DNA from: Bacteroidia bacterium
GTDB taxonomy: Bacteria > Bacteroidota > Bacteroidia > Cytophagales > Cyclobacteriaceae
Direction: 5' to 3'
DNA length: 35,655 nt
Assembly (NCBI GenBank): GCA_030430675.1
Contig: JAUIKU010000021.1
Span: forward strand, 1-35,655
Positions 16,882-25,886 of the stretch are shown piece by piece. The translations under genes were made by a program, and so were the position numbers. Below the pieces are notes generated by a model. The model saw only the letters and a list, made by a program, of their open reading frames with translations, was not told where the DNA came from and made no database searches. Position 1 is the stretch's first letter, and every line of letters starts with the position of its first letter.

Positions 16882-17844
16882 ATGAATCGCGTTGACCGGC
16901 TGTCTGCCATCCTGATCCAGTTACAAAGCAAGAGGGTGGTTAAAGCCAGGGAGATATCTCATCGTTTTGGTATTAGCCTGCGAACCGTTTACAGGGATAT
17001 AAAAGCCCTGGAGCAGGCAGGTGTACCAATAGGCGCAGAGGCCGGAGTGGGATATTTCATTGCAGATGGATATTATCTGCCTCCGGTAAAATTTTCCAAA
17101 TCAGAGGCTGGTGCCATCCTGATGGCCGCTAAGCTGGCGGAAAAGCAGACGGATAAGTCCATATGGCAGAATTTGAATAGTGCCTTGTTTAAAATAAGAT
17201 CGGCCTTGAAAGAAGAAGAAAAGGAATACCTGGAAACCATTGAGGATAATATCGAAGTGCTGCAATTGGTTAAGCCCCCGGAAACCGGTTTTCCAGACCA
17301 CTTCCTGGCTGATATTCAGCTGGCTCTGGCCACCAAAAAAGTAATCAATTTTGACTATTACTCTTCCTACCGGGACTCATTTACTAACAGGGACGTAGAA
17401 CCTGTAAATCTATGTTATTACTCGCGGCATTGGCATTTGGTAGGATTCTGCAAGTTAAGAAATGCATTGCGGGATTTTCGTTCCGACCGGATTATGAAAC
17501 TCACGATTAAAGAACAGACCTTTGATGCCTCCAAATACCATGAATTCCAATCACTTCAAGACCTTTATCTTCAGGGTGAGGGGCTTCAGGAGGTGGTTAT
17601 CCGTGTTACTAGCAGGGTAGCAGATTATATTTCGGAACAAAAATACTTTATGGGATTTGTGGAAAGTAAAAGAGAAAAAAGTTTTGAATTAATGAAGTTT
17701 ATGTGCGGGGATGTATCAGCTTTTGCTCACTGGTTGCTACAATTCAATGATGGGGTTACGGTAATTTCCCCTGACCTGCTTAAGGAGAAAGTATTCATCT
17801 TGGTGGAAAAAGCTTTTATCCATCATAAAAATTACCAAAGCTAA
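16882..17844 (+). CDS. WYL-domain transcriptional regulator (HTH_11)
   Basis: 320 residues. The N-terminal winged helix (about 1-60) contains REISHRFGISLRTVYRDIKA, a typical HTH_11 recognition region, followed by GVPIGAEAGVGYFI, the wing. A middle linker leads to a WYL domain at about 140-235, with VNLCYYSRHWHLVGFCKLR and RDFRSDRIMKL; the usual WYL triad is represented here by the WHL of RHWHLVGFC. WYL domains sense ligands, often nucleic acids or nucleotides. The downstream neighbour is a GyrI-like small-molecule-binding protein, with two inverted repeats in the 70-base gap between them, so autoregulation or regulation of that gene is likely (inference). Confidence 0.9.
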   Translation: MNRVDRLSAILIQLQSKRVVKAREISHRFGISLRTVYRDIKALEQAGVPIGAEAGVGYFIADGYYLPPVKFSKSEAGAILMAAKLAEKQTDKSIWQNLNSALFKIRSALKEEEKEYLETIEDNIEVLQLVKPPETGFPDHFLADIQLALATKKVINFDYYSSYRDSFTNRDVEPVNLCYYSRHWHLVGFCKLRNALRDFRSDRIMKLTIKEQTFDASKYHEFQSLQDLYLQGEGLQEVVIRVTSRVADYISEQKYFMGFVESKREKSFELMKFMCGDVSAFAHWLLQFNDGVTVISPDLLKEKVFILVEKAFIHHKNYQS

Positions 17845-17852
17845 ATACCTAT

Positions 17853-17868
17853 TGACATAGGGTTGTCA
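17853..17868. promoter_or_regulatory. Candidate operator dyad, TGACA-N6-TGTCA
   Basis: Perfect five-base inverted arms separated by six bases lie 46 bases upstream of the GyrI-like start. A lone TGTCA half-site also occurs at 16861-16865, just before the WYL start. It is a plausible site for the adjacent WYL regulator; binding is not shown. Confidence 0.45.
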
Positions 17869-17882
17869 CCTGGCCCCGTTTA

Positions 17883-17911
17883 CTTGGTGGATATAAATTA
17901 AAATCACCAAG
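17883..17911. promoter_or_regulatory. Inverted repeat abutting the GyrI-like start codon
   Basis: CTTGGTG (17883-17889) and CACCAAG (17905-17911) form perfect seven-base arms with a 15-base AT-rich loop, ending three bases before the ATG. It could act as an operator or as an mRNA hairpin occluding initiation. Confidence 0.4.
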
Positions 17912-17914
17912 AAA

Positions 17915-18523
17915 ATGAAAAAATTAGATCTGATAAAACTGGATAAAGGTTACTACACCGCCAACTCCAGTCCAAAATTGATGGTACCAAGAAAGTATCG
18001 CTACCTGATGGTTGGTGGGATATCTTCACCGGAAGCCCCAGTGTTTAGCCAGTCGATCACTGCCCTGTATGCGGTTGCCTACGCCATAAAGTTTCACTAC
18101 AAGTCTATCGATTTGGACTTTGTAGTACCAAAAATGGAGGGGCAATGGTGGGTGACCGGGGAGTTACCGTTTGAAGAAACTCCCAGGGAACAGTGGAATT
18201 GGAATATTATGATACCTATGCCGGATTACGTTTCAGAAGATATTTTCCAGCAGATGAGGTCTGTGAGCTACAAAAAGAAGCAATTAGCGCAGGTGTTAAA
18301 GGTGGAGTTTTCGGTACTGAATGAAGGATCTTCCGTGCAAATTCTACATCTTGGCAGCTACCAGGAAGAAAAGGCCAGTATTGATAAAATAATGTCATTT
18401 CTGGGACAAGAAGGGTTGGAAATTGCCGGTTATCACCATGAAATTTATCTCACAGACCCTACCAGAACACCAGAACACAAGTTGAAAACCATAATCAGAT
18501 ATCCTGTTACCAACAAAAAGTAA
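17915..18523 (+). CDS. GyrI-like small-molecule-binding domain protein
   Basis: 202 residues, single domain with no HTH. Seen: a start typical of stand-alone GyrI-like proteins (KLDLIKLDKGYYTA), the VPRKYRYLMVGGISSPEAPVF strand, the YAVAYAIKFHYKS helix, the WWVTGELPFEETPREQWNW segment, and the VLHLGSYQEE-type strand seen here as VQILHLGSYQEEKASI. The C-terminal HHEIYLTDPTRTPEHKLKT with an RYPV end is characteristic of this subfamily. Known: such domains bind small organic molecules, and some have hydrolase activity on toxic compounds. The WYL regulator is immediately upstream, and two dyads lie between the genes, so this pair probably senses and handles a small ligand. Confidence 0.85.
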   Translation: MKKLDLIKLDKGYYTANSSPKLMVPRKYRYLMVGGISSPEAPVFSQSITALYAVAYAIKFHYKSIDLDFVVPKMEGQWWVTGELPFEETPREQWNWNIMIPMPDYVSEDIFQQMRSVSYKKKQLAQVLKVEFSVLNEGSSVQILHLGSYQEEKASIDKIMSFLGQEGLEIAGYHHEIYLTDPTRTPEHKLKTIIRYPVTNKK

Positions 18524-18588
18524 TCGGGAAAGAGGCTGCCAGTATCTCAAACAACCTTACATAGAGTTGGAATAACTGAAAATAAATG

Positions 18589-18619
18589 CAAAATTGGTGA
18601 CAATTTTGGTCGCTTTTTT
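18589..18619 (+). terminator. Weak terminator-like dyad after the GyrI-like gene
   Basis: CAAAATTG and CAATTTTG are perfect eight-base arms with a GTGA loop; five bases later a run of six T follows. The stem is AT-rich, so termination would be weak; it could instead be a regulatory site just upstream of the haloperoxidase gene. Confidence 0.4.
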
Positions 18620-18636
18620 CAGCTTGAAAGAGAAAT

Positions 18637-20835
18637 ATGGGTAGATTTTTTACCGGATTATTGGTTGGCCTCTTATTCCTGATCTCCACTGTTGAGCTCA
18701 CTGGTCAGCATTCTGTGGCCAGGCAGTGGAATGAAGTATTATTGGAAGCAATACGGAATGATTTTGCCCGTCCTACCGTCCACGCACGTAACTTATTTCA
18801 TGCCTCAGTGCTGCTTTATGATGCCTGGGCTATTTATGATCCCACAGCCAGCCCCTATTTTATCGGTAATAACATTAGTGGCTACCGCTGCAGTTTTGGG
18901 CAGGTAGCAGCAGTATCTGATTTAAAGTCTGCTCAGGAAGAGGCAATGAGCTTTGCCATTTATCGATTGCTAACACACCGGTTTCAGGGATCACCGGGGG
19001 CAGCGGAAAGCCAGCAGCGTTTTGACGATTTAATGACATCGCTGGGGTTTGATACCGGAATTACTTCCACCGATTATATCGGCGGAGGTCCAGCTGAAGT
19101 GGGTAACTATCTGGCACAATGCATGATTCAGTTTGGATTACAGGATGGTGCAAACGAAATTGGTTCCTATGCAAACCTGTATTATGAACCGGTAAATCCA
19201 CCTTTAGTTATGTTGGATCCCGGTAACCCCGATATCGTGGACATGAATCGGTGGCAACCACTGACCCTGGATGTTTTTATTGACCAGGCCGGTAACCCTA
19301 TTCCGTTTAATACTCCGGCTTTTTTAAGCCCTGAATGGGGGAATGTAGTCCCCTTTGCACTGGACCAGACCGATTTAACCACATACCAGAGGGATGGTGC
19401 CGACTACCACGTATATCACGACCCGGGAGCTCCACCATTTCTGGATGTCTCTGATGGCAGTGGTACCAGTGACCAGTATAAATGGAATTTTGAGCTGGTT
19501 TCTACATGGTCTTCTCATCTGGATCCAAGCGATGGGGTGATGATAGATATTTCTCCTGCCTCAATTGGCAACATTGACCAGCTGCCAACTACCGATGAAG
19601 AGCAGCAGGAATTTTATGACCTCCTGGAAGGTGGTGATCCCAGTCAGGGACACAGCCTGAATCCAGTTACCGGTGAACCATATGACCCTCAGATTGTGCC
19701 TAGAGGGGATTACGGCAGGGTCCTGGCAGAGTTTTGGGCGGATGGCCCGGACTCGGAGACACCTCCCGGTCATTGGTTTGTTATACTAAATTATGTGAAC
19801 GATCATCCCATGTTAGAGAAGAAGTTTAAAGGTGAGGGGGCTATTGTTGATGACCTGGAATGGGACGTGAAATCTTATTTCATATTAGGAGGTGCCATGC
19901 ATGATGTAGCCATCAGTGCCTGGGGAATAAAGGGGTGGTACGATTATATTCGGCCTGTTTCAGCTATCCGGGGACTGGCGGAATTGGGTCAAAGCTCGGA
20001 TCCCGGGCTTCCCAGTTACCATGCGGCCGGAATAACATTGATCCCCGGTTATATAGAACTGGTAGCGTCGGGTGACCCTTTGGCAGGATCAGGCGATGAG
20101 CACGTGGGCAAGATCAAACTGTATGCCTGGAAAGGACCTGAATTTATTGATGATCCTGAGACCGACGTGGCTGGAGTTGACTGGATTCTGGCGGAAAACT
20201 GGTGGCCTTATCAACGTCCATCGTTTGTAACCCCACCTTTCGCGGGATACATTTCCGGTCACAGCACTTACAGTAGAACTGCTGCAGAAGTGCTGACGTC
20301 ATTGACCGGAGACCCATTTTTCCCTGGTGGTATCGGTGAATTTGAGGCTCCAATGAACGAATTCCTGGTATTCGAAGATGGACCCAGCGTTGATGTAACC
20401 TTGCAATGGGCTACCTACCGCGATGCTTCCGACCAGTGTAGCCTTTCCAGAATATGGGGCGGGATTCATCCTCCGGCCGACGATATTCCCGGCAGGTTTA
20501 TCGGTCAGCAGATTGGTGCCGATGCCTTTGCCAAGGCGGAGCAATATTTTCAGGGTGTGGTTACGGACCTGGAAGATGAACCCCTTGAAAAACTCAAAGT
20601 ATATCCGAATCCCGTTCAAAAAGGGAATACCCTATTTGTAACACTTCCCAGGACCAATGGACCCATTTCGGTACATTTGAGGGCAGTGGATGGAAGAACA
20701 GTATGGCATCGGTCTATCACCCCTGGTGGTTCAGATACCATTGAAATATCTGTTCCCACAAAGCTGCAGGGATTATTTTTTCTGACCGCAAGGGGCGCTT
20801 CATTGAACGTTACCCATAAAGTGCTGTTCAGGTAG
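18637..20835 (+). CDS. Vanadium-dependent haloperoxidase-family protein, T9SS-exported
   Basis: 732 residues with a signal peptide (about 1-23). The catalytic core matches the vanadium haloperoxidase/acid phosphatase (PAP2) fold: KGWYDYIRP gives Lys432 and Arg439 of the KX6RP motif, YISGHS gives Ser540, Gly541 and the acid-base His542, and SRIWGGIH gives Arg605 and His611, the SRX5H vanadate-ligand motif. Ile replaces the common Pro of PSGH. The C-terminus from about 645 is a type A T9SS sorting domain (KVYPNPV, then LRAVDGRTVW), so it is secreted or anchored at the surface. Function as haloperoxidase rather than phosphatase is inferred from the large N-terminal part and the family. It is probably monocistronic. 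Confidence 0.85.
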   Translation: MGRFFTGLLVGLLFLISTVELTGQHSVARQWNEVLLEAIRNDFARPTVHARNLFHASVLLYDAWAIYDPTASPYFIGNNISGYRCSFGQVAAVSDLKSAQEEAMSFAIYRLLTHRFQGSPGAAESQQRFDDLMTSLGFDTGITSTDYIGGGPAEVGNYLAQCMIQFGLQDGANEIGSYANLYYEPVNPPLVMLDPGNPDIVDMNRWQPLTLDVFIDQAGNPIPFNTPAFLSPEWGNVVPFALDQTDLTTYQRDGADYHVYHDPGAPPFLDVSDGSGTSDQYKWNFELVSTWSSHLDPSDGVMIDISPASIGNIDQLPTTDEEQQEFYDLLEGGDPSQGHSLNPVTGEPYDPQIVPRGDYGRVLAEFWADGPDSETPPGHWFVILNYVNDHPMLEKKFKGEGAIVDDLEWDVKSYFILGGAMHDVAISAWGIKGWYDYIRPVSAIRGLAELGQSSDPGLPSYHAAGITLIPGYIELVASGDPLAGSGDEHVGKIKLYAWKGPEFIDDPETDVAGVDWILAENWWPYQRPSFVTPPFAGYISGHSTYSRTAAEVLTSLTGDPFFPGGIGEFEAPMNEFLVFEDGPSVDVTLQWATYRDASDQCSLSRIWGGIHPPADDIPGRFIGQQIGADAFAKAEQYFQGVVTDLEDEPLEKLKVYPNPVQKGNTLFVTLPRTNGPISVHLRAVDGRTVWHRSITPGGSDTIEISVPTKLQGLFFLTARGASLNVTHKVLFR

Positions 20836-20841
20836 CTTTTG

Positions 20842-21984
20842 CTAATCCAAAGTTTTTACAATCAACCGGTGGGAGTATTTTTTGTCGGGAGCCGTTATTA
20901 CCACTTGATAGACTCCACTGGGAAACCCGTCGAGATCAAGACTGATTTGGTCCCTGGCCGTCCATGAGACCATTGGTAGTGATTGCTCCCGGCCCATTAG
21001 GTCTATTATAGCGATCGAATTAAAGGATCTCCCTATTCCGGCTATTTTTACCTGCCTGGTGGCCGGATTAGGAAAAATTGCAACACGTGTATCCGGCAGG
21101 TCGCCGGTAGCCACCACAAAATCCGTATTCAATCGCAACAGCTTGGCATCACCAAGGTCTGAGGACTCGGAAGTGAGCAGGTATTCCGATTCATTGATAG
21201 CTTCAATAGCTTCAATTTGAAATGATCCCTGAATATCAAAAAATAGTCTATTTGTTTTGGCTTGATTAAGCTGTATTGGATCGAAATCCGCTATTCTAAA
21301 AATGAATGGACCGGTAATTGTATATCCTGTCAGCATGACCTCCTGTGAAAGTATATTGTATACTGCACTGGTTATTAAACCACTGGTATTGATCCTGCCC
21401 ACTCTTTTTGCCTGATAATCCCCGGGTTCCTTTGGCAAGGAATAGATATTGGTGTGCTGATCACCCCAGTTTTTGGTAAATATATACAAACTGTCTCCCA
21501 GGGAAATGAGGGCCTCAGCATCAAAATTTGTGAAAGGATTTCCGCTGAAATCAATCTGGTCATGGTATTCGAAACGAATTGTATCAACTGAAACCAAATC
21601 GTCGCTGCTTTGAAAGTAATCTGAGATCGCCAGTCGATATATACGGAGATCGGTGCGGTCTCCGTTGTTGTTTCCAATGTCACCGATGTAGATATATTGC
21701 TGGTCAAATGCCAGGTCCTCCCAATCGATGTTCGTGCCATTACTTATGGTCACCTCCCTGGTAATCTCACCACTTTCGGGTTCGATTTCGTATAGGACAG
21801 GTTCACCTCCGGAATCATTATGAGTAACTACTCTGTCGTTGAGAAAAACTATTCCCGAGGTTTCCTGGATTTTTTCCGGCAGGAACAGCAGTGTTTCAAC
21901 TGAGAAACTCTGCGCATGGGAGCTCATCGTTGCTATAATCATCAGGTATAGCAGCAGTGTATTCCTTATTATTTGCTTTGCCAT
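20842..21984 (-). CDS. T9SS-exported protein of unknown function
   Basis: 380 residues: a signal peptide of about 24 residues ending MSSHAQ, a mature beta-propeller-like region (repeated strand patterns such as VLYEIEPESGEIT, YIYIGDIGNNNG, LRIYRLAIS, SLYIFTKNW), then a C-terminal sorting domain from about residue 300 opening with VAIFPNPATRQVKI and ending HRLIVKTLD. Asp- and Asn-rich loops such as GDIGNNNGDRTD could bind calcium. No enzymatic motif is recognised. Its stop lies six bases from the stop of the convergent haloperoxidase gene, with no visible terminator between. Confidence 0.82.
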   Translation of the reverse strand: MAKQIIRNTLLLYLMIIATMSSHAQSFSVETLLFLPEKIQETSGIVFLNDRVVTHNDSGGEPVLYEIEPESGEITREVTISNGTNIDWEDLAFDQQYIYIGDIGNNNGDRTDLRIYRLAISDYFQSSDDLVSVDTIRFEYHDQIDFSGNPFTNFDAEALISLGDSLYIFTKNWGDQHTNIYSLPKEPGDYQAKRVGRINTSGLITSAVYNILSQEVMLTGYTITGPFIFRIADFDPIQLNQAKTNRLFFDIQGSFQIEAIEAINESEYLLTSESSDLGDAKLLRLNTDFVVATGDLPDTRVAIFPNPATRQVKIAGIGRSFNSIAIIDLMGREQSLPMVSWTARDQISLDLDGFPSGVYQVVITAPDKKYSHRLIVKTLD

Positions 21985-22055
21985 CTTACGGGAATTGGAC
22001 CCTCGCTAAATTTAGGAAATTCGCGCAAGAAAAAAATATGCTTGTCTGGCGGACC

Positions 22056-23519
22056 TCATGCTAATATTTCTTTAACTACTTTCCCATGTACATCGGTCAA
22101 TCGAAAATCTCTTCCCTGAAAATGGTATGTTAGCTTCTCGTGGTCCAGACCCAGCTGGTGTAACAAAGTGGCTTGTAAATCATGTATGTGTATCCTTCCC
22201 TTTACCCCTTCGTAGCCTATTTCGTCTGTTTCCCCATAGGTTATTCCGGTTTTTACACCGGCACCGGTCATCCACATGGTGAATGCGTTTCCGTGATGAT
22301 CCCGCCCTTTAAAGGGATTGGTTCTGCCCTGGCGATTTTCCTGCATAGGAGTGCGTCCAAACTCCCCACCCCAGATTACCAGAGTATCATCCAGCATGCC
22401 TCGTTGTTTTAGATCCTTGATCAGGGCGGTCATGGGTCGGTCAACCTCGAAACAGCGTTTTTTGAACCCTCCGTGGAGATTTTCAAAGTCATTGCTTCCA
22501 TGGGAATCCCATCCACGGTGGTAAAGCTGGATGAATCTAACTCCCCGCTCTGCCAGTCTTCTGGCCAACAGACAATTGTTGGCAAAGGAAACATTCCCCG
22601 GATCCGTTCCGTACAGCTGGTGAATGTACTGCGGTTCCTCAGTTAAATCTGTTGCCTGAGGCACAGACATCTGCATTTTGAAGGCCATCTCGTATTGGGC
22701 CATTCGGGTGAGAATCTCGGGATCTCCCACTTCCTGATAAGCGCTCTCGTTGATTTGGTTGATGGCATCCGTAACTACTCTGCGTACATTTCTGGGTACG
22801 CCATCGGGGTTGGAGACATATAGTACCGGGTCTCCTTTGGATCTGAACTCCACCCCCTGATAAATTGAAGGGAGAAATCCACTGCCCCATAAGCTCTTTC
22901 CTCCACTGGGAGCTGATTGACCCGATACCAATACTACAAATCCCGGTAGATTTTCATTTTCGGAGCCCAAGCCGTAATTAACCCATGACCCAAATGAGGG
23001 TCGTCCTAACCTTGGACTGCCGGTATGCATAAATAACTGGGCAGGGGCATGATTGAACTCTTCCGTGTGAAGTGCTTTCATGAACAACACATCATCCACC
23101 ACCTCGGTAAAGTTGGGAAGCAATTCCGACACCCAGGATCCGGACGCTCCGTACTGTTGAAAGGAAAACTGCGGACCAAGCATTTCCGGGACCCCTGTTA
23201 TAAAGGCAAACCGCTTACCGTCTAATAGCGATTCGGGGCAGGGTTTGGCATCCAATTGGTGTAACAGGGGTTTATAATCGAATAATTCCAGCTGCGAAGG
23301 CGCTCCTGCCATATGCAGAAATATTATTCTCTTGGCTTTCGGTACGAGATTTGAAATGCCTGTTTCCGGAAAACCGGATGCTGAAACAGCAGGTACTTTA
23401 TCACACCCGGACATACAGGCCAGTGCCACCGCCCCCAGTCCCAGGGAGCCCTGTTTTAGAAAGTGCCTGCGCGTGAGGTATTCGCTTTCCCGGTAGATAA
23501 GTTCTTCCAGTAATCTCAT
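22056..23519 (-). CDS. DUF1501-family Tat-exported protein
   Basis: 487 residues. The N-terminal Tat signal reads TRRHFLKQGSLGLGAVALAC, implying export of a folded, cofactor-containing protein. The body is DUF1501 (alkaline-phosphatase/sulfatase-like superfamily): RIIFLHMAGAPSQLELFDYKP, LYHRGWDSHGSNDFEN, LVIWGGEFGRTPM and GRDHHGNAFTMWMTGAG, whose Asp/His residues resemble metal ligands of that fold. Known: DUF1501 genes occur in pairs with PSD1/DUF1553 cytochromes, especially in Planctomycetes and some Bacteroidota; biochemical function is not established. Its ATG overlaps the upstream stop by one base (TAATG), so the two are coupled. Confidence 0.9.
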   Translation of the reverse strand: MRLLEELIYRESEYLTRRHFLKQGSLGLGAVALACMSGCDKVPAVSASGFPETGISNLVPKAKRIIFLHMAGAPSQLELFDYKPLLHQLDAKPCPESLLDGKRFAFITGVPEMLGPQFSFQQYGASGSWVSELLPNFTEVVDDVLFMKALHTEEFNHAPAQLFMHTGSPRLGRPSFGSWVNYGLGSENENLPGFVVLVSGQSAPSGGKSLWGSGFLPSIYQGVEFRSKGDPVLYVSNPDGVPRNVRRVVTDAINQINESAYQEVGDPEILTRMAQYEMAFKMQMSVPQATDLTEEPQYIHQLYGTDPGNVSFANNCLLARRLAERGVRFIQLYHRGWDSHGSNDFENLHGGFKKRCFEVDRPMTALIKDLKQRGMLDDTLVIWGGEFGRTPMQENRQGRTNPFKGRDHHGNAFTMWMTGAGVKTGITYGETDEIGYEGVKGRIHIHDLQATLLHQLGLDHEKLTYHFQGRDFRLTDVHGKVVKEILA

Positions 23520-25831
23520 TATCCTTTGGTTATTACTTCATCCAGATTCAATATGACAGCTGCCAGGCTAATGGTGGCAGCCATCTCCGGAGTTTGAAAA
23601 CCGGTGCCTTCTGTTACCGCCAATACTTCCTGAGGATTTTCCCGATAAAGTTGTAAGGTTTTATCGAACATGCTCTTCATGCTCTGTAGCTCTGTATTCG
23701 ATGGAGGCCGGTAAAGTGCTTTTTGAAATCCGAATGCTATCTGCTCTTCCACCGACGATGAGGTATTCCGCATATGAGCAGCCAGTATTTTGGTGGCATT
23801 AAAAAACACCGGGTCGTTCAGGGTAACAAACGCCTGTAGTGGCGTGTTCGTACGGATTCTGCGCGATACACAGAATTCTCTGCTGGTGGCATCGAAAGTC
23901 AACATGGAGGGGTAAGGGCTTACCCTTCGCCAGAAAGTATACAGTGCACGACGGTTTTGCAGCTCAGGATCAGAAGGAGTTTCCCAACGGGCCCGGTGGC
24001 GAATGACATTCCACACTCCTTCCGGTTGAGGTGGCATTACACTGGGTCCGTAAAGGGCCGGATTCAGGGTTTCGCTGATGGCCAATATCTGGTCACGGAT
24101 TTGTTCCGCCGATAGTCGAACCCGTGGTCCTCTGGCCAATAGCCGGTTGTAGGGGTCCGTTTCCAGCAACTGCGGACTTATCTTGCTGGATTGCTGATAG
24201 GTGGCTGAAAGTACGATCTGTTTTAGCAGTGGCTTAAGTTTCCACTGATGTTCATGCATATATTGAATCGCTAACCAGTCCAGTAATTCGGGATATTCAG
24301 GCGGAGTGGATTGGCTGCCAAAATCCTCCAGGGTTTCCACCAGTCCCCGACCGAACATCTGCTCCCAGTATCTATTGACCATCACTCTGGCGGTAAGCGG
24401 ATTTTTATCATTGACCAACCACTGAGCCAGTTCCAGACGATTTTCCGGACTTCCCTGGATCGATAAGTTTAGGGCTTCGGGTACCGATGGTTCTACCTCT
24501 TCGCCTTGTACCAGCCAATTGCCGCGGACAAACACATGTGATTTCCTGGAAGAATCTGCCGGCAGCTCTTTCATCACCGGAACTTTCAAAGGTCTGATAG
24601 CCAGGTAGGCATTCAGCATTTTCCGGTAGTCCTCACTTATGGTGTCGTCTTTGATTTTATAATCTTCCATTTGCGCTTTGAGTTGTTTTTTCTTCAGCAA
24701 TTGTGGCTGAGATAACAACATGGCATTGGGCTCATCATTAGTTTGATCGTGGTCCTCTGTGTTGTTAAAGTAAGCGTAAAGACCGTAATACTCCTCGTGT
24801 TTGATGGGATCGTAAGGATGGGTATGGCATTGCACACAACTGATGGTGGTGCCCTGCCAAACTTCGAAAGTAGTATTTACCCGGTCCAATACCGCAGCTA
24901 CCCTAAACTCTTCGTCGTCTGTACCCCCTTCGTCGTTATTCATGGTATTGCGATGGAAAGCCGTGGCCAGTAACTGATTATCGCCGGCGTCTGGTAACAA
25001 GTCTCCCGCCAGTTGTTCAATGGTAAATTGGTCGAATGGCATGTCCTGATTAAAGGCTGCGATTACCCAGTCCCGGTACATCCACATAGTGGGCCTCAGA
25101 TTATCTTTCTGGTATCCCTGGGAATCTGCATAACGTGCCAGGTCGAGCCAAAGTGCTGCCCATTTTTCTCCGAAATGGCTTGAGGCCAATAGCTCATCTA
25201 CAATTTCTTCATAGCTCTGTGGGGAACTGTCCTGAATAAAACGATCTACCAGTATCTTGTCGGGAGGGAGCCCGGTTAGGTCAAAACTAAGACGTCTGAT
25301 TAACACATTAGGCTCAGCTCTTGGAGCGGGCGTAAGCCCTTTGGTTGTTAATTTATCCAGAACAAACCTGTCGATAGGGTTGTTCAAAAGTTGCATTTGC
25401 TCTCCGTCAGGTACTTCAATCTGGGTATCCGGAGGGGTATATGCCCAATGTTCTTCAAAAGTGGCACCCTGCCTGATCCATCCTGTCAGTATTTCAATTT
25501 CTTCGGTGCTTAGCCCCTCACCTTCCGGGGGCATTCTCAGTTCCGGATCCGTTTCCAGGATACGGGCGATAAGGGCGCTTTTTCCCACCGACCCTGGTAC
25601 AATGGCGAATTTGCCGGAATCAAGCGTATCCAAGGCGGTTTCCGGGAATAAGAAACTCAATCCCCCATTTTGCCTGACTCCACCGTGGCAACTCATACAG
25701 TTTTTATTGAGAATGGGCCTAACCTGGGTATTAAAATCGATCTCCGGTGGGGGTGAGCACGATGGTAAAAACCAGCTTTCACAAATTAAAACTGCTACTA
25801 TCAATAAGTGTCTCACCTCTTTGTTATGCAT
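23519..25831 (-). CDS. PSD1 protein: cytochrome c domain plus DUF1549 and DUF1553, lipoprotein
   Basis: About 770 residues from the ATG at 25831 (MHNKEVRHLL), which gives a clean lipoprotein signal ending LPSC; the longer frame to 25903 would overlap the glycosyltransferase stop and bury the signal. Order of domains: a PSCyt1 cytochrome with CMSCHG heme motif and the LRMPPEGEG Met loop; DUF1549, containing a second heme-type motif CVQCHTHPYDPIKHEEYYG; and DUF1553, with NPLTARVMVNRYWEQMFGRG and FGSQSTPPEYPELLDWLA. Known: paired with DUF1501 proteins; thought to be a periplasmic redox enzyme, possibly acting on carbohydrates, but without proven substrate. Confidence 0.9.
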   Translation of the reverse strand: MHNKEVRHLLIVAVLICESWFLPSCSPPPEIDFNTQVRPILNKNCMSCHGGVRQNGGLSFLFPETALDTLDSGKFAIVPGSVGKSALIARILETDPELRMPPEGEGLSTEEIEILTGWIRQGATFEEHWAYTPPDTQIEVPDGEQMQLLNNPIDRFVLDKLTTKGLTPAPRAEPNVLIRRLSFDLTGLPPDKILVDRFIQDSSPQSYEEIVDELLASSHFGEKWAALWLDLARYADSQGYQKDNLRPTMWMYRDWVIAAFNQDMPFDQFTIEQLAGDLLPDAGDNQLLATAFHRNTMNNDEGGTDDEEFRVAAVLDRVNTTFEVWQGTTISCVQCHTHPYDPIKHEEYYGLYAYFNNTEDHDQTNDEPNAMLLSQPQLLKKKQLKAQMEDYKIKDDTISEDYRKMLNAYLAIRPLKVPVMKELPADSSRKSHVFVRGNWLVQGEEVEPSVPEALNLSIQGSPENRLELAQWLVNDKNPLTARVMVNRYWEQMFGRGLVETLEDFGSQSTPPEYPELLDWLAIQYMHEHQWKLKPLLKQIVLSATYQQSSKISPQLLETDPYNRLLARGPRVRLSAEQIRDQILAISETLNPALYGPSVMPPQPEGVWNVIRHRARWETPSDPELQNRRALYTFWRRVSPYPSMLTFDATSREFCVSRRIRTNTPLQAFVTLNDPVFFNATKILAAHMRNTSSSVEEQIAFGFQKALYRPPSNTELQSMKSMFDKTLQLYRENPQEVLAVTEGTGFQTPEMAATISLAAVILNLDEVITKG

Positions 25832-25886
25832 TAAAAACACATTATTTAACATACAAGATACTTCATAGGTATATAAGTTGCCAATA

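Noticed and set aside
25257-25868. A 203-residue plus-strand ORF
   Set aside because: Shadow of the PSD1 gene, whose heme motifs and DUF1549 residues are unmistakable on the other strand.
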